A stretch of DNA of 37,892 nt, from positions 1-37,892 of the forward strand of contig JAHFRL010000032.1 of the NCBI GenBank assembly GCA_023266235.1, read 5' to 3'. This document shows, one piece after another, positions 13,874 to 23,745 of this stretch (positions within the stretch are counted from its first letter, which is position 1; every line of letters starts with the position of its first letter). The translations under genes and the position numbers were made by a program. The stretch is from Betaproteobacteria bacterium. Its GTDB lineage: Bacteria; Pseudomonadota; Gammaproteobacteria; Burkholderiales; SG8-41. The notes beneath the pieces are model-generated. The model was not told the DNA's origin and made no database searches. It worked only from the letters and a program-made list of their open reading frames with translations.

Positions 13874-13963
13874 TCAAAGGGAGCTAATCACCATCAGCAG
13901 ACGCCGCACACCGGCCAGCATATGATGAGTAAGCGCCCACAGCAAAAACGTAAGCAATGTCAT
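13874..13963 (-). pseudogene. C-terminal remnant of an SdhC-like cytochrome b subunit
   Basis: This short frame encodes LLTFLLWALTHHMLAGVRRL plus eight residues. LTHHMLAGVR resembles the heme-ligand helix of the succinate dehydrogenase/fumarate reductase cytochrome b subunit. It lies directly before the FeS subunit gene on the same strand. The rest of sdhC and the flavoprotein gene are missing, consistent with an internal deletion of an sdhC-A-B-like operon. Confidence 0.45.
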
Positions 13964-13977
13964 GCCCGCCGGCCCGC

Positions 13978-14544
13978 TCAGCCCACCGCGCACCCGCACT
14001 GCGCAGCTCGGGTAATCTGCTGGTGGATTGTGCGATAGCGTTCCTCGACTTGTGGTCCGAACAGCGGATCGTCCATGGACTCGATCGCGACGCCGATCTT
14101 GGCCCAATCGTCATCCCGGAGGAGTGTCCGCGCAAGCGGGAACAGTTCGCGCTCCTCCATCTTCATGTGATTGCGGTAGAACGTGACGTATTCGAGCCCG
14201 GGGATCTCCACCGATTCACGCTTGAGCATCGCCCCGGCCAGCGCAGCGTTAAGGTTGTCGAGAAACTGCGAGCCGCTCTCCGCGATGACCCGATGCTGTC
14301 GCGCCAATTCTTCGACTGCGGGCTTGGTGTTCGAATCGCGCTCGGCCAATTTGGCAAAGGCGAGATCTTCTTTCGGGTGATGAAAGCGGTCCGGATAGTG
14401 CGTCATGTAATAGAAGATATCGAGCATCAGGTCGTAGTCCGGCTGCTCTCCACGGTGAAACAATCCTATTTGTGCGTCCAGCAAATCAAGCAGCTTCGCG
14501 AAATCGGTGTGCTCATTCTGCAGCTTGTCGATGTCGTTGGTCAT
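13978..14544 (-). CDS. Hemerythrin-domain protein
   Basis: This 188-residue four-helix protein has the di-iron ligand pattern of DUF438/HHE-type hemerythrins: NEHTDF, RFHHPKEDLAF, RQHRVI and RNHMKMEERELFP. Such proteins bind O2 or NO or repair damaged iron centres. GAGGTGAC lies just before the ATG at 14544; the upstream GTG at 14553 overlaps that site and is less likely. It is one of two hemerythrins in the window; the other is downstream of ccoS. The C-terminus ends in CGCAVG. Confidence 0.88.
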   Translation of the reverse strand: MTNDIDKLQNEHTDFAKLLDLLDAQIGLFHRGEQPDYDLMLDIFYYMTHYPDRFHHPKEDLAFAKLAERDSNTKPAVEELARQHRVIAESGSQFLDNLNAALAGAMLKRESVEIPGLEYVTFYRNHMKMEERELFPLARTLLRDDDWAKIGVAIESMDDPLFGPQVEERYRTIHQQITRAAQCGCAVG

Positions 14545-14770
14545 GACGGTCACCTCAAAAGTCTGCTTCGAAATATCCGATGAATTCGCCTCTTCGGCAC
14601 GGCGTTATGCCTCAGGCCCTTGCCTCTTTACATATGCAAAAATACGTCGAAGCCGAACCTGAATCCTTGACTATTCGCAACAAAACCGCAGAAAACCCCT
14701 GGGTATTGGCAGGGCGCATTGCGGCTGCGACCAGCCTGCTTCGTCGCGCCTTCAGGAAAACAGGCTGGGC

Positions 14771-14977
14771 TCAGTTCCGGTAGGCACGAACGCGCACCAG
14801 CAGGATGAGCAGCAATGCGAACGCGCCGCTCCAACAGAGCACCGCGAGTTGCAGCAGCGCCAGCGGATCGTAGACACCAAGGCTTGCCGCCGCACGCGCC
14901 AGCGCCGCCGCAGCCGCCTTGACCTGGATAAATTTGCAACGGCCGCATCGCACGAACGCGCCGCCGATGTGGCCGCT
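14771..14977 (-). pseudogene. C-terminal remnant of a second nnrS gene
   Basis: This frame begins SGHIGGAFVR and continues AALARAAASLG, then LALLQLAVLCWSGAFALLL to a stop. It parallels the C-terminus of the intact NnrS: LGHSGRPLV, then AALRVAAELA, then a helix ending CAFALW. A stop codon lies just upstream of the similarity and the usual PRxDG tail is replaced. It looks like a decayed paralogue. The 14545-15039 stretch otherwise shows nothing I can support. Confidence 0.45.
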
Positions 14978-15039
14978 CGCCGCACAAAAGCGATGCGCGG
15001 GTGGAAGTTACCCGCCGTGAACGGCGTGCCGCGCGAACT

Positions 15040-15339
15040 TCAGCTGCAGCCCTCTGGGTCCTCGCGCTTCGGGCAGCCGGCTGGCCGCTCGGCGGGCTCG
15101 AGCGGGCACAAGCGGTTAATATCGGCGGCTGGCCGCTGCAGGAAACAGGTGAAAGCACTCGACCCCGCCGCGAACAGCCAGAAGGCGAAGAACCCGATCG
15201 TATAGATCGCGGTCCGGCTCAAGCCGTGCGGCTCGCCGAACAAATGCAGATCCATCGGATCGAACAAGGTGAAAAATACCGCTTCGGCAACGCCGCCAAC
15301 GATGAACGACGGCCACAGTACCCAAATCGCACGTTGCAT
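15040..15339 (-). CDS. Small two-helix membrane protein downstream of ccoGH
   Basis: This 99-residue protein has two membrane helices (about 6-25 and 44-64) separated by a polar loop (DPMDLHLFGEPHGLSRTA). Its C-terminus is cysteine-containing (CFLQRP, CPLEPAERPAGCPKRE). I recognise the pattern as a conserved hypothetical protein of betaproteobacterial cco loci, without known function. AAAGGAGG is placed ideally before the ATG, the best ribosome binding site in the window. It follows ccoH by 39 bases and is likely in the cco operon. The cysteines might serve copper handling, but this is speculative. Confidence 0.8.
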   Translation of the reverse strand: MQRAIWVLWPSFIVGGVAEAVFFTLFDPMDLHLFGEPHGLSRTAIYTIGFFAFWLFAAGSSAFTCFLQRPAADINRLCPLEPAERPAGCPKREDPEGCS

Positions 15340-15378
15340 GTTCGCCTCCTTTAGAGCCTCTATGTCAGAGGCGCTCCA

Positions 15379-15888
15379 TCATTGCGGCGCCAGCACGATC
15401 ACCGCTTGCGCAGCGCTCACGGCTTCGCCTGCCAGCCGCCAGGTGCGCGCCATGTCTTCGAGCATCACCACGCGCCTGCCGGCGAGCGGCATGACGAGAT
15501 CACCTGCATAGACCCCCTGCGTCACCGCATACAGCACTATCATCTGGTCTGCGACGGCCCGCGTCGGATGCACGAGCCGCAATCTCAGTTCAGCGGGCAG
15601 CGTGCCGCTGCCGGTCAGAACGACCTGCGCGCGTTGCGTTTCCGCGCTGAGCGTGACACGCGCGCCAAGACGCATCCGCTCCGCGAGCTGCGCGCGCGAC
15701 AGCGTCTGGTTGATCGCGAGCCCGCGCTTGTAATAATCGTCCGCGACCAGACCATCATCGGATTTGACCGCGAGCCACAACGTGAAAAAGCCGGCGATGA
15801 TTACCGTAAATGGGCCGGCCATCAGGAGCCACGGCCACGGCTCACGGTACCAGGGTTTCGCCGCCAGATTTTCGCTCAATCTCGTCAT
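15379..15888 (-). CDS. ccoH: FixH/CcoH, cbb3 oxidase assembly protein
   Basis: This 169-residue FixH-family protein has an N-terminal membrane helix (WPWLLMAGPFTVIIAGFFTL) and a periplasmic domain. DDYYKRGLAINQ following the helix is the family signature. CcoH stabilises the early assembly intermediate of the cbb3 oxidase. It starts 6 bases after ccoG, within the cco operon. Confidence 0.9.
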   Translation of the reverse strand: MTRLSENLAAKPWYREPWPWLLMAGPFTVIIAGFFTLWLAVKSDDGLVADDYYKRGLAINQTLSRAQLAERMRLGARVTLSAETQRAQVVLTGSGTLPAELRLRLVHPTRAVADQMIVLYAVTQGVYAGDLVMPLAGRRVVMLEDMARTWRLAGEAVSAAQAVIVLAPQ

Positions 15889-15894
15889 GCCGTC

Positions 15895-17286
<1,392 letters not shown>

Positions 17287-17290
17287 CGGA

Positions 17291-18205
17291 TCACTTCTGG
17301 GGCTGGGCGGACAACCCGTAAACGTAGGCTGCCAGCAGATGGATCTTGCCGTCGTCGAGAAAACCTTTATGTGACGGCATCTGCCCGCTGCGGCCCTTGG
17401 TGATGGTCTCGATGATCGTCGCCTCCGAACCGCCATACAGCCACACGCTGTCGGTCAGGTTGGGGGCATGGATCTGCGGGTTGCCCCTGGCGTCCGCCCC
17501 ATGGCAGGCGGCGCAAATCGCGGCAAATTTCTCGCGGCCGCGCTGCGCGCGCAGCGCATCGTGGGGCAGACCCGAAAGCGAACGAACGTAGTTCGCAACG
17601 TCCTTGACGTTCTCGGCGTTGCCGACTGCCGCACCCATCGGCGGCATCATTCCCAGGCGGCCGTTCGCTATAGACTCCTTGATCGTTTCCGGGTCGCCGC
17701 CGTAGAGCCAGTCGCTGTCGGCAAGATTCGGGAAACCGCGTCCGCCCTTGGCATCCGAGCCGTGGCATTGCGCGCAATAGTTGAGGAACAGGCGCTGCCC
17801 GATCGCGCGCGCTTCGGGATCGGCGGCGACCGCCGCGACATCCTGCTTCAGGTATTTGTCGAAGATCGGCCCGTACTGCCGCGCGGCCTGCGCCTGCTCG
17901 TCATCGTACTGCTGCTGCGAACTCCAGCGATAGGCGCCGCCGTAGATGCCGAGCCCCGGATACAGCACGAGATAGATCAGGCTGAACACGATCGTGATGT
18001 AGAACAGCCACATCCACCAGTGCGGCAGCGGGTTGTTCCACTCGCTCAGATTTTCGTCCCACACGTGTCCGGTGCTGTCGCCTTCCCCGGTCTTGGCCAC
18101 GCGCCGCGCGCTGTAGGCATACAGCAGCACCGCGCATGCAATGATGCTGACCAGCGTGATCAGCGCGATATAGACAGCCCAGAAATCGCTTGTAAAGTCG
18201 CTCAT
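17291..18205 (-). CDS. ccoP: CcoP, diheme cytochrome c subunit of cbb3 oxidase
   Basis: This 304-residue subunit has two N-terminal membrane helices (about 10-31 and 63-85) joined by the CcoP hallmark HVWDENLSEWNNPLPHWWMW. Two cytochrome c domains follow, with heme motifs CAQCH (C144-H148) and CAACH (C231-H235). It passes electrons from soluble cytochrome c toward CcoO/CcoN. Its ATG lies 9 bases after the ccoQ stop. Confidence 0.96.
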   Translation of the reverse strand: MSDFTSDFWAVYIALITLVSIIACAVLLYAYSARRVAKTGEGDSTGHVWDENLSEWNNPLPHWWMWLFYITIVFSLIYLVLYPGLGIYGGAYRWSSQQQYDDEQAQAARQYGPIFDKYLKQDVAAVAADPEARAIGQRLFLNYCAQCHGSDAKGGRGFPNLADSDWLYGGDPETIKESIANGRLGMMPPMGAAVGNAENVKDVANYVRSLSGLPHDALRAQRGREKFAAICAACHGADARGNPQIHAPNLTDSVWLYGGSEATIIETITKGRSGQMPSHKGFLDDGKIHLLAAYVYGLSAQPQK

Positions 18206-18214
18206 GATTCTTCC

Positions 18215-18391
18215 TTAACGCTGCACGGACCGGCCGTCTTCGCTTGGCTCCGCGTCCTCCTCGAGCGGCACGCGCGCCGCCGCATCGAACGCCGCCTGCC
18301 GTTTCGCGCTCCAGGCCCAGACCACGATGCCAAGGAACACCACCAGCATCACCGCCGTCATTACGCTGCCGAACAAGCTGTAATCCATCAT
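18215..18391 (-). CDS. ccoQ: CcoQ, small cbb3 oxidase subunit
   Basis: This 58-residue protein has one membrane helix (VMTAVMLVVFLGIVVWAW) and a charged cytoplasmic tail, matching CcoQ/FixQ in size and position between ccoO and ccoP. The first of two consecutive ATGs directly abuts the ccoO stop (TGA-ATG-ATG). CcoQ stabilises the complex. Confidence 0.88.
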   Translation of the reverse strand: MMDYSLFGSVMTAVMLVVFLGIVVWAWSAKRQAAFDAAARVPLEEDAEPSEDGRSVQR

Positions 18392-19006
18392 TCACCTCAC
18401 GTTCCGCAGCAGCGTGCCGAGCCCCTGCAGATAGGCCACCACCGCGTCCTGCTCGGTCTTGCCTTTCACCGCTTCCACCGCGCCGGCAATGTCCTCGCCG
18501 CTGTACGGCACGCCCAGCCTGCGCAGCGCGCGCATCCTGGCCGGCAGGTCGTCCGCATCGAGCGGCGTGCGCGCGAGCCACGCATACGCGGGCATGTTGG
18601 ACTCCGGCACCACGTCGCGCGGATTGTTGAGGTGCACGCGATGCCACTCGTCGGAATAGCGGCCGCCGACGCGGTGCAGATCCGGTCCGGTGCGCTTCGA
18701 GCCCCACAGGAATGGATAGTCGTAGACGAACTCGCCGGCGACCGAATAATGCCCGTAGCGCTCGGTCTCGGCGCGGAACGGACGGACCATCTGCGAATGG
18801 CAGCCGACGCAGCCTTCGCGGATGTAGATGTCGCGGCCGGCGAGCTGCAGCGCGCTGTACGGCTTGAGTCCCGCCACCGGCTCGGTGGTCGATTTCTGGA
18901 AGTAAAGCGGCACGATCTCGACCAGTCCGCCGAACGCGACGGTCAGGACGATCAGCACGATCAGCAGGCCGAGATTCTGCTCGATGACGTCATGTTTGTT
19001 GGTCAT
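18392..19006 (-). CDS. ccoO: CcoO, monoheme cytochrome c subunit of cbb3 oxidase
   Basis: This 204-residue protein has an N-terminal membrane anchor (about 12-35) and one heme c site CVGCH (C66-H70). The family segments [29 protein letters not shown] and ESNMPAY (axial Met) are present. The ATG at 19006 is preceded by GGGAGCGG; an upstream in-frame GTG that overlaps the ccoN stop is less likely. Confidence 0.95.
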   Translation of the reverse strand: MTNKHDVIEQNLGLLIVLIVLTVAFGGLVEIVPLYFQKSTTEPVAGLKPYSALQLAGRDIYIREGCVGCHSQMVRPFRAETERYGHYSVAGEFVYDYPFLWGSKRTGPDLHRVGGRYSDEWHRVHLNNPRDVVPESNMPAYAWLARTPLDADDLPARMRALRRLGVPYSGEDIAGAVEAVKGKTEQDAVVAYLQGLGTLLRNVR

Positions 19007-19020
19007 GTTCCGCTCCCGGC

Positions 19021-20448
19021 TCACGCGTGCGCCAGCTTGACGTCCGGAATCCGCGCGTCGTCAACCGCTTTCTGGCCGGCGACCGTCTTCCACACGTTGT
19101 ACGCCATGATCAGCATGCCGGAAAGGAACAGCACGCCGCCGAGCAGGCGCACCATGTAGTACGGATACATCGCCTTGACCGCTTCGGCAAAGCTGTAAGT
19201 GAGCGTGCCATCGGGATTCACCGCGCGCCACATCAGGCCCTGCATCACGCCGGCAATCCACATCGCGGCGATATACAGCACGACGCCGACGGTTGCGACC
19301 CAGAAGTGCGTCGTCACCAGCTTCATGCTGTGCATCTCGCCGCGCCCGAACAACCGCGGGATCAGGTAGTAGATCGCGCCGATCGAAACCATCGCCACCC
19401 ACCCGAGCGCGCCGGAGTGGACATGGCCGATGGTCCAGTCGGTATAGTGCGACAGCGCGTTGACGGTCTTGATCGACATCATCGGCCCCTCGAAGGTCGA
19501 CATGCCGTAGAACGACAGCGAGGTGATCAGGAATTTGAGGATCGGGTCGGTCCGCAGCTTGTGCCACGCGCCCGACAACGTCATGATGCCGTTGATCATG
19601 CCGCCCCACGACGGTGCGAGCAGGATCAGCGAAAACACCATGCCCAGGCTCTGCGCCCAGTCCGGCAGCGCGGTGTAATGCAGGTGGTGCGGTCCCGCCC
19701 ACATGTAGGTGAAGATCAGCGCCCAGAAGTGCACGACCGACAGGCGGTAGGAATAAATCGGCCGCTCCGCCTGCTTCGGGATGAAATAATACATGATGCC
19801 GAGGAAGCCCGCCGTCAGGAAAAAGCCGACTGCGTTGTGACCGTACCACCATTGCACCATCGCGTCCTGCACCCCGGAGTAAGCCGAATACGATTTCCAC
19901 AACGTGACCGGGATCTCGGCGCTGTTGACCACGTGCAGCAAGGCGATCGTCAGGATGTACGCGCCGAAAAACCAGTTGGCGACGTAAATGTGTGGTATGC
20001 GGCGCCGGGCGAGGGTGCCGAAAAAAACCACCGCGTAGGCGACCCACACCAGCGTGATCAGGATATCGATCGGCCATTCGAGCTCGGCATACTCCTTGGA
20101 AGTGGTGTACCCGAGCGGCAGCGTGATCGCGGCGAGCACGATCACCGCCTGCCAGCCCCAGAACGTGAATGCGGCGAGCGCGTCGCTGAACAGCCGTGCA
20201 TGGCAGGTGCGCTGCACCACGTAATACGAAGTCGCGAACAACGCCGAGCCGCCGAACGCAAAAACCACCGCATTGGTATGCAGCGGACGCAGCCGGCCGT
20301 AGGCAAGCCACGGCGCCAAATTGAGCTCAGGCCAGATCAGTTGCGCGGCGATGATCACGCCGACCAGCATGCCGACCACCCCCCATACCACGGTCATGAT
20401 CGAAAACTGCCGCACCACCTTGTAGTTGTACATGGTCTGGTCGCTCAT
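19021..20448 (-). CDS. ccoN: CcoN, catalytic subunit I of cbb3-type cytochrome c oxidase
   Basis: This 475-residue C-family heme-copper oxidase reduces O2 at high affinity. It shows [15 protein letters not shown] (low-spin heme His), [18 protein letters not shown] (CuB His), WAGPHHLHY (CuB His pair), [12 protein letters not shown] (the helix VII Tyr that replaces HPEVY in this family, plus Glu) and [13 protein letters not shown] (two heme ligands). The ATG at 20448 has GAGGGGG upstream; the frame extends one TTG further. It is the first gene of ccoNOQPGH, driven by a perfect FNR box. Confidence 0.97.
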   Translation of the reverse strand: MSDQTMYNYKVVRQFSIMTVVWGVVGMLVGVIIAAQLIWPELNLAPWLAYGRLRPLHTNAVVFAFGGSALFATSYYVVQRTCHARLFSDALAAFTFWGWQAVIVLAAITLPLGYTTSKEYAELEWPIDILITLVWVAYAVVFFGTLARRRIPHIYVANWFFGAYILTIALLHVVNSAEIPVTLWKSYSAYSGVQDAMVQWWYGHNAVGFFLTAGFLGIMYYFIPKQAERPIYSYRLSVVHFWALIFTYMWAGPHHLHYTALPDWAQSLGMVFSLILLAPSWGGMINGIMTLSGAWHKLRTDPILKFLITSLSFYGMSTFEGPMMSIKTVNALSHYTDWTIGHVHSGALGWVAMVSIGAIYYLIPRLFGRGEMHSMKLVTTHFWVATVGVVLYIAAMWIAGVMQGLMWRAVNPDGTLTYSFAEAVKAMYPYYMVRLLGGVLFLSGMLIMAYNVWKTVAGQKAVDDARIPDVKLAHA

Positions 20449-20479
20449 CAATCATTCCCCCTCGGCTAGTGCTCAGCGC

Positions 20480-20521
20480 ATGATAAGGGTCTACCGCCCT
20501 GCCGCTTTTGATCTACATCAA
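20480..20521 (-). promoter_or_regulatory. FNR/DNR class II promoter of the cco operon
   Basis: The perfect box TTGATCTACATCAA lies at 20508-20521. On the minus strand, TATCAT (20485-20480; five of six matches to the -10 consensus) gives a start at 20473 with the box centred at -41.5. The leader to ccoN is about 25 bases and contains the ribosome binding site. This is the classical arrangement for anaerobic induction of cbb3 genes. Confidence 0.8.
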
Positions 20522-20562
20522 ATTGCGCCCGGCACGGCCCCCGCGGTCGAGCCGCGGAACGA

Positions 20563-20604
20563 TTGATCTACGTCAAGTCCCGGTGGTCCAATTCGCGGTT
20601 TACT
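20563..20604 (+). promoter_or_regulatory. FNR/DNR class II promoter toward the kinase-regulator pair
   Basis: TTGATCTACGTCAA at 20563-20576 has one mismatch to the consensus. TTTACT at 20599-20604 would give a start at 20611 with the box centred at -41.5 on the plus strand. The box centre is 55 bases from that of the ccoN box, so this element may also act as an upstream site for ccoN. Confidence 0.5.
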
Positions 20605-20623
20605 GGGCGCTGCATCAACCGGC

Positions 20624-22261
20624 ATGGAATGGCCCGCCATGAATGCTCGCAGCGACCCGCCCGTGGGCACGGGCGATGACGTTGAACGGATGCTGGATGC
20701 GCTGCGCAACCCGCGGTGTTATCCGCATCCGGTCGAGCGTATCGCCGTGCTCGAGACCCACATCTCGTGGGTGCTTCTCACCGGCAGCTACGCCTACAAG
20801 ATCAAGAAGCCGGTGAACCTGGGCTTTCTGGATTTCACGACGCTGGCGGCGCGCCGCTATTATTGCGGGGAAGAACTGCGGTTGAACCGCCGGCTGGCGC
20901 CCGATATCTACCTGGCAACGGTGGCGATTACCGGTGACCCGGATGAGCCGCACATCGGTGGCAGCGGCCCCGTGCTTGACTATGCGGTGAAAATGCGCGA
21001 GTTCGCGCAATCGGCGCTGCTGGATTCCGCGCTCGCGCGGGGCGAAGTCGGTGCATCGACGGTCGAGGCGCTGGCGCACAAGATCGCCGCATTCCATGCC
21101 GCACTGGCGCCGGCATCGGCGATTGCGGACGATGCTGCAGCCGCGGCGTTGGTGCCGGCGCTCGACAACTTCCGGCAGATGCTGCCGCTGCTCGATGCCC
21201 CCGCCGACATTGCGGCGCTTACGGCGCTGCGCGACTGGACCCAGCGCGAGTATGGGGCCCGCGCCGACCAATTTGCGCAACGTCACGCCGCCGGTTGCGT
21301 GCGCGAATGCCATGGCGACCTCCATCTCGGCAACATCGCGCTGCTCGACGGCAAGGCAACACCGTTCGATTGCATCGAGTTCAACCCGGTGTTGCGCTGG
21401 ATGGACGTCGCCAGCGAAGTGGCTTTTCCGACGATGGACCTGGAAGCGCACGGCCGCCGCGACCTGGCTTACGTGTTCCTCAATGCTTACCTCGAGCACA
21501 GCGGCGACTACGGGGGGGGCGCCGTGCTGCCGTTTTATTTCGTGTATCGCGCCATCGTGCGCGCGAAAATCAGCCTGCTGCGCACCACTCAGCACGGCGC
21601 GGAAAACGAACCAGGCCGGCGCGCGCGCGCGGCCTTTCAGCGTTACCTCGCGCTCGCCGTTGCCTATACCAACTCCCGGCGCGGCGCGGTCATCATCATG
21701 CACGGCCCGTCCGGCTCGGGCAAAACTACGCTGACACAGCCAGTGGCCGCTGCGCTCGGCGCGGTGCGCATACGCTCGGACATCGAGCGCAAACGCCTGC
21801 ACGGCGTCGATGCGCTCGCACGCAGCGGGTCCGCGACCGGCGGCGGCATCTACGCAACTGGTGCGACAGCGCACACCTATGAGCAGCTGCAACGGCACGC
21901 GCGCAGCGTCGCCGGCGCGGGCTTGCCGGTAATTATCGATGCCACGTTCCTCAAGCGCGAGCAACGCGCCGCATTCCGGGCGTTGGCGCGAGAGCTCGCG
22001 GTGCCGTTTGCGATCGTGAACGTCGCGGCCCCGCACGAGGCCCTGCGCGCGCGCGTCGCCGCCCGCGCCGCATACGGCGGCGATGCTTCGGAAGCCACGC
22101 TCGCGGTGCTCGAAAACCAGATCGCGACGTGCGAGCCGCTCAGCGCGGAGGAACTCGACTATGCGGTCACGGCTGACGCCCGGCGTGACGCCGCCGCGCG
22201 CGCGCGCGCGCTATGCGACGGGCTGGCGCAACGACTACGGCAGCAACCGGTTCATGCCTAA
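20624..22261 (+). CDS. Two-domain protein: aminoglycoside-phosphotransferase-like plus P-loop kinase domain
   Basis: This 545-residue cytoplasmic protein has an N-terminal half (about 1-340) with an APH/kinase-like fold: SWVLLTGSYAYKIKKPVNLG (nucleotide-binding Lys), CHGDLHLGNIAL (catalytic loop HGDxHxxN) and FDCIEFNP (metal Asp). The C-terminal half has Walker A GPSGSGKTT followed by a gluconate-kinase-like domain (IDATFLKREQR). The family is common beside respiratory or stress genes, but its substrate is unknown. A second start at 20639 is possible. It is transcribed divergently from ccoN, behind a one-mismatch FNR box, and overlaps the regulator gene by 8 bases. Confidence 0.85.
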   Translation: MEWPAMNARSDPPVGTGDDVERMLDALRNPRCYPHPVERIAVLETHISWVLLTGSYAYKIKKPVNLGFLDFTTLAARRYYCGEELRLNRRLAPDIYLATVAITGDPDEPHIGGSGPVLDYAVKMREFAQSALLDSALARGEVGASTVEALAHKIAAFHAALAPASAIADDAAAAALVPALDNFRQMLPLLDAPADIAALTALRDWTQREYGARADQFAQRHAAGCVRECHGDLHLGNIALLDGKATPFDCIEFNPVLRWMDVASEVAFPTMDLEAHGRRDLAYVFLNAYLEHSGDYGGGAVLPFYFVYRAIVRAKISLLRTTQHGAENEPGRRARAAFQRYLALAVAYTNSRRGAVIIMHGPSGSGKTTLTQPVAAALGAVRIRSDIERKRLHGVDALARSGSATGGGIYATGATAHTYEQLQRHARSVAGAGLPVIIDATFLKREQRAAFRALARELAVPFAIVNVAAPHEALRARVAARAAYGGDASEATLAVLENQIATCEPLSAEELDYAVTADARRDAAARARALCDGLAQRLRQQPVHA

Positions 22262-22940
22262 AGATCAACGCGACGCCGCGACGGCGATCAGGCGCACCGC
22301 ATTGTTCCGCACGCTGCCGCCCGCGGCGGTAGCGCGCCTGGCGGCGAACGCGACCACGCTCAGTCTGCCGCGCGGCAAGCAGGTGTGCCGCAGCGGCGAG
22401 CGCTGTGCCGGGCTTTACATCGTGCTGAGCGGGCGCATCATGTTGAGCGTGGGCGCACCGCCAGGCGAGAGCAAGGTGATCGAACTGATCGGTCCCGGCG
22501 GACATATCGGGCTCGCCGCCGCGGCGCACGGCGTGCCGGAAACCGTGACTGCCGAAACGCTGGCAGACAGCTCGCTGCTGTTGATTCCGCGCGAGACGTT
22601 ACTTGACTGCGCCGCCGCCAATCCCGAGATCGGACTGCAACTGGTGGCGGCGCTAAGTCGCCAGGTGTGCGGGCTGATCGCCGATATCGAGGCGTTCTCG
22701 CTGCGCTCGGGCCGCGAGCGCGTTGCTAACTATCTGCTGCAAATCGCCGCTGGGCCCGGCGCGCGGCAGCGCCCGCTCACGCTGCCCGCCAAGAAAAGCA
22801 TCATCGCATCGCGGTTGAGCCTGACCCCGGAGTACTTCTCGCGCATGCTGCACGAGCTGATTGTGGCCGGCGCGATCGCGGTCGACGGGCGGCAGATCAC
22901 GGTTCTCGATCCAGGCCGTTTGCGCGATTCCAGCCATTAG
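22254..22940 (+). CDS. CRP/FNR-family regulator, DNR-like (no FeS cysteines)
   Basis: This 228-residue regulator has an N-terminal cyclic-nucleotide-like beta barrel (about 15-130), a dimer helix and a C-terminal winged helix. The recognition helix SLTPEYFSRML contains E193-xx-S196-R197, the residues with which FNR/ANR/DNR read TTGAT half-sites. The N-terminus has no FNR-type Cys cluster; the cysteines present (C45, C51) are not in that arrangement. This points to a DNR/NNR-like, possibly heme- or NO-sensing, regulator. The ATG overlaps the kinase stop by 8 bases, so the two are coupled. It could act on the TTGAT boxes in this window, with or instead of a distant FNR. Confidence 0.85.
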   Translation: MPKDQRDAATAIRRTALFRTLPPAAVARLAANATTLSLPRGKQVCRSGERCAGLYIVLSGRIMLSVGAPPGESKVIELIGPGGHIGLAAAAHGVPETVTAETLADSSLLLIPRETLLDCAAANPEIGLQLVAALSRQVCGLIADIEAFSLRSGRERVANYLLQIAAGPGARQRPLTLPAKKSIIASRLSLTPEYFSRMLHELIVAGAIAVDGRQITVLDPGRLRDSSH

Positions 22941-22952
22941 GCTGCCGCGGCG

Positions 22953-23570
22953 CTACTCCTTGCCGCCGTGGGGTTTGAGCTTGCGCGGCAACAGGTTGGT
23001 GATGCGCTGCTTGAGCCGGCGGAATTCCTGCTGCACGTCTGCCCCGCCGAGCGGATCCTTATTGGCGCGAAACGCGGCATCGATCGCCTGCCAATCGCTC
23101 TGCTGTAGATACTTCTCCGCCAGCGGCAGTACCCGCTGTTCTTCCCGCTCCATGTGATCCCACAGGAACATGGCATACGACTCGACCGCATCGGCAAAGT
23201 GCCGCAGGCCGTCGGGGGCGCCGCCCAGATAGTGCACGAACAACTGCTGCAGATAGCCCGTCATCTGCGCGCTGCGCACGTGCTGCGCCTGCAGCTCATC
23301 GAGCAACGCATCCGCGCTGGAGGTGCGCTCGCGCAGCGAGCGGAACAGATATTCGTCCTCTTTCGGGTGATGGCAGAGCTCGGGGAAAACGTCGATGTAA
23401 TACAGCATGCAAGCGATCAAGGCATGATCGGCTTCGATGCGGTGGGTAAACATTTCCTGCACCACCTGCTGCAGCGTGTGCATCACGCTGCCGAGCATGC
23501 GATGCTCTTCTTTGATGACGGCGAGCGCCGAATCGCGCGCCGTCGCTTTGCTGGTGTCGGGGTCAGCCAT
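22953..23570 (-). CDS. Hemerythrin-domain protein in the ccoIS operon
   Basis: This 205-residue four-helix hemerythrin-like protein has di-iron ligand candidates in EEHRML, ELCHHPKEDEYLF, QHVRSAQM and WDHMEREEQRVLP. I preferred the ATG at 23570, 16 bases after the ccoS stop, with AAGGGA upstream; an earlier in-frame ATG at 23612 overlaps ccoS. Placement after ccoI-ccoS suggests NO/O2 binding or repair linked to the cbb3 system. It resembles the protein at 13978-14544 in domain only, with a different C-terminus. Confidence 0.88.
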   Translation of the reverse strand: MADPDTSKATARDSALAVIKEEHRMLGSVMHTLQQVVQEMFTHRIEADHALIACMLYYIDVFPELCHHPKEDEYLFRSLRERTSSADALLDELQAQHVRSAQMTGYLQQLFVHYLGGAPDGLRHFADAVESYAMFLWDHMEREEQRVLPLAEKYLQQSDWQAIDAAFRANKDPLGGADVQQEFRRLKQRITNLLPRKLKPHGGKE

Positions 23571-23586
23571 GGCCGGTGCGGTTCCC

Positions 23587-23742
23587 TTATCCGCCGCGGG
23601 TGCGGTCGTCATCCATCAGGATGCGGTGCGCCGGCCCTTCCAGGTCGTCGAACTGCCCGCGCCGGATTGCCCACCAGAACACGGCGCCGATCAGGAATAC
23701 CAGCGCCAGGCTCAGCGGTACCAGCAGATAAACGATTTCCAT
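23587..23742 (-). CDS. ccoS: CcoS, cbb3 oxidase maturation protein
   Basis: This 51-residue single-helix protein (MEIVYLLVPLSLALVFLIGA) has the FWWAIRRGQFDDLEGPA signature that identifies CcoS/FixS. It is required for cofactor insertion into CcoN. It starts 3 bases after the ccoI stop. Confidence 0.93.
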   Translation of the reverse strand: MEIVYLLVPLSLALVFLIGAVFWWAIRRGQFDDLEGPAHRILMDDDRTRGG

Positions 23743-23745
23743 AAA

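Noticed and set aside
14663..14677. Possible FNR-like box upstream of the hemerythrin gene
   Set aside because: TTGACTATTCGCAA has three mismatches and no -10 at the required spacing.
14628..15158. 176-codon minus-strand frame downstream of the small cco-linked protein
   Set aside because: Basic, low-complexity translation overlapping the NnrS-like remnant in another frame; no domain seen.
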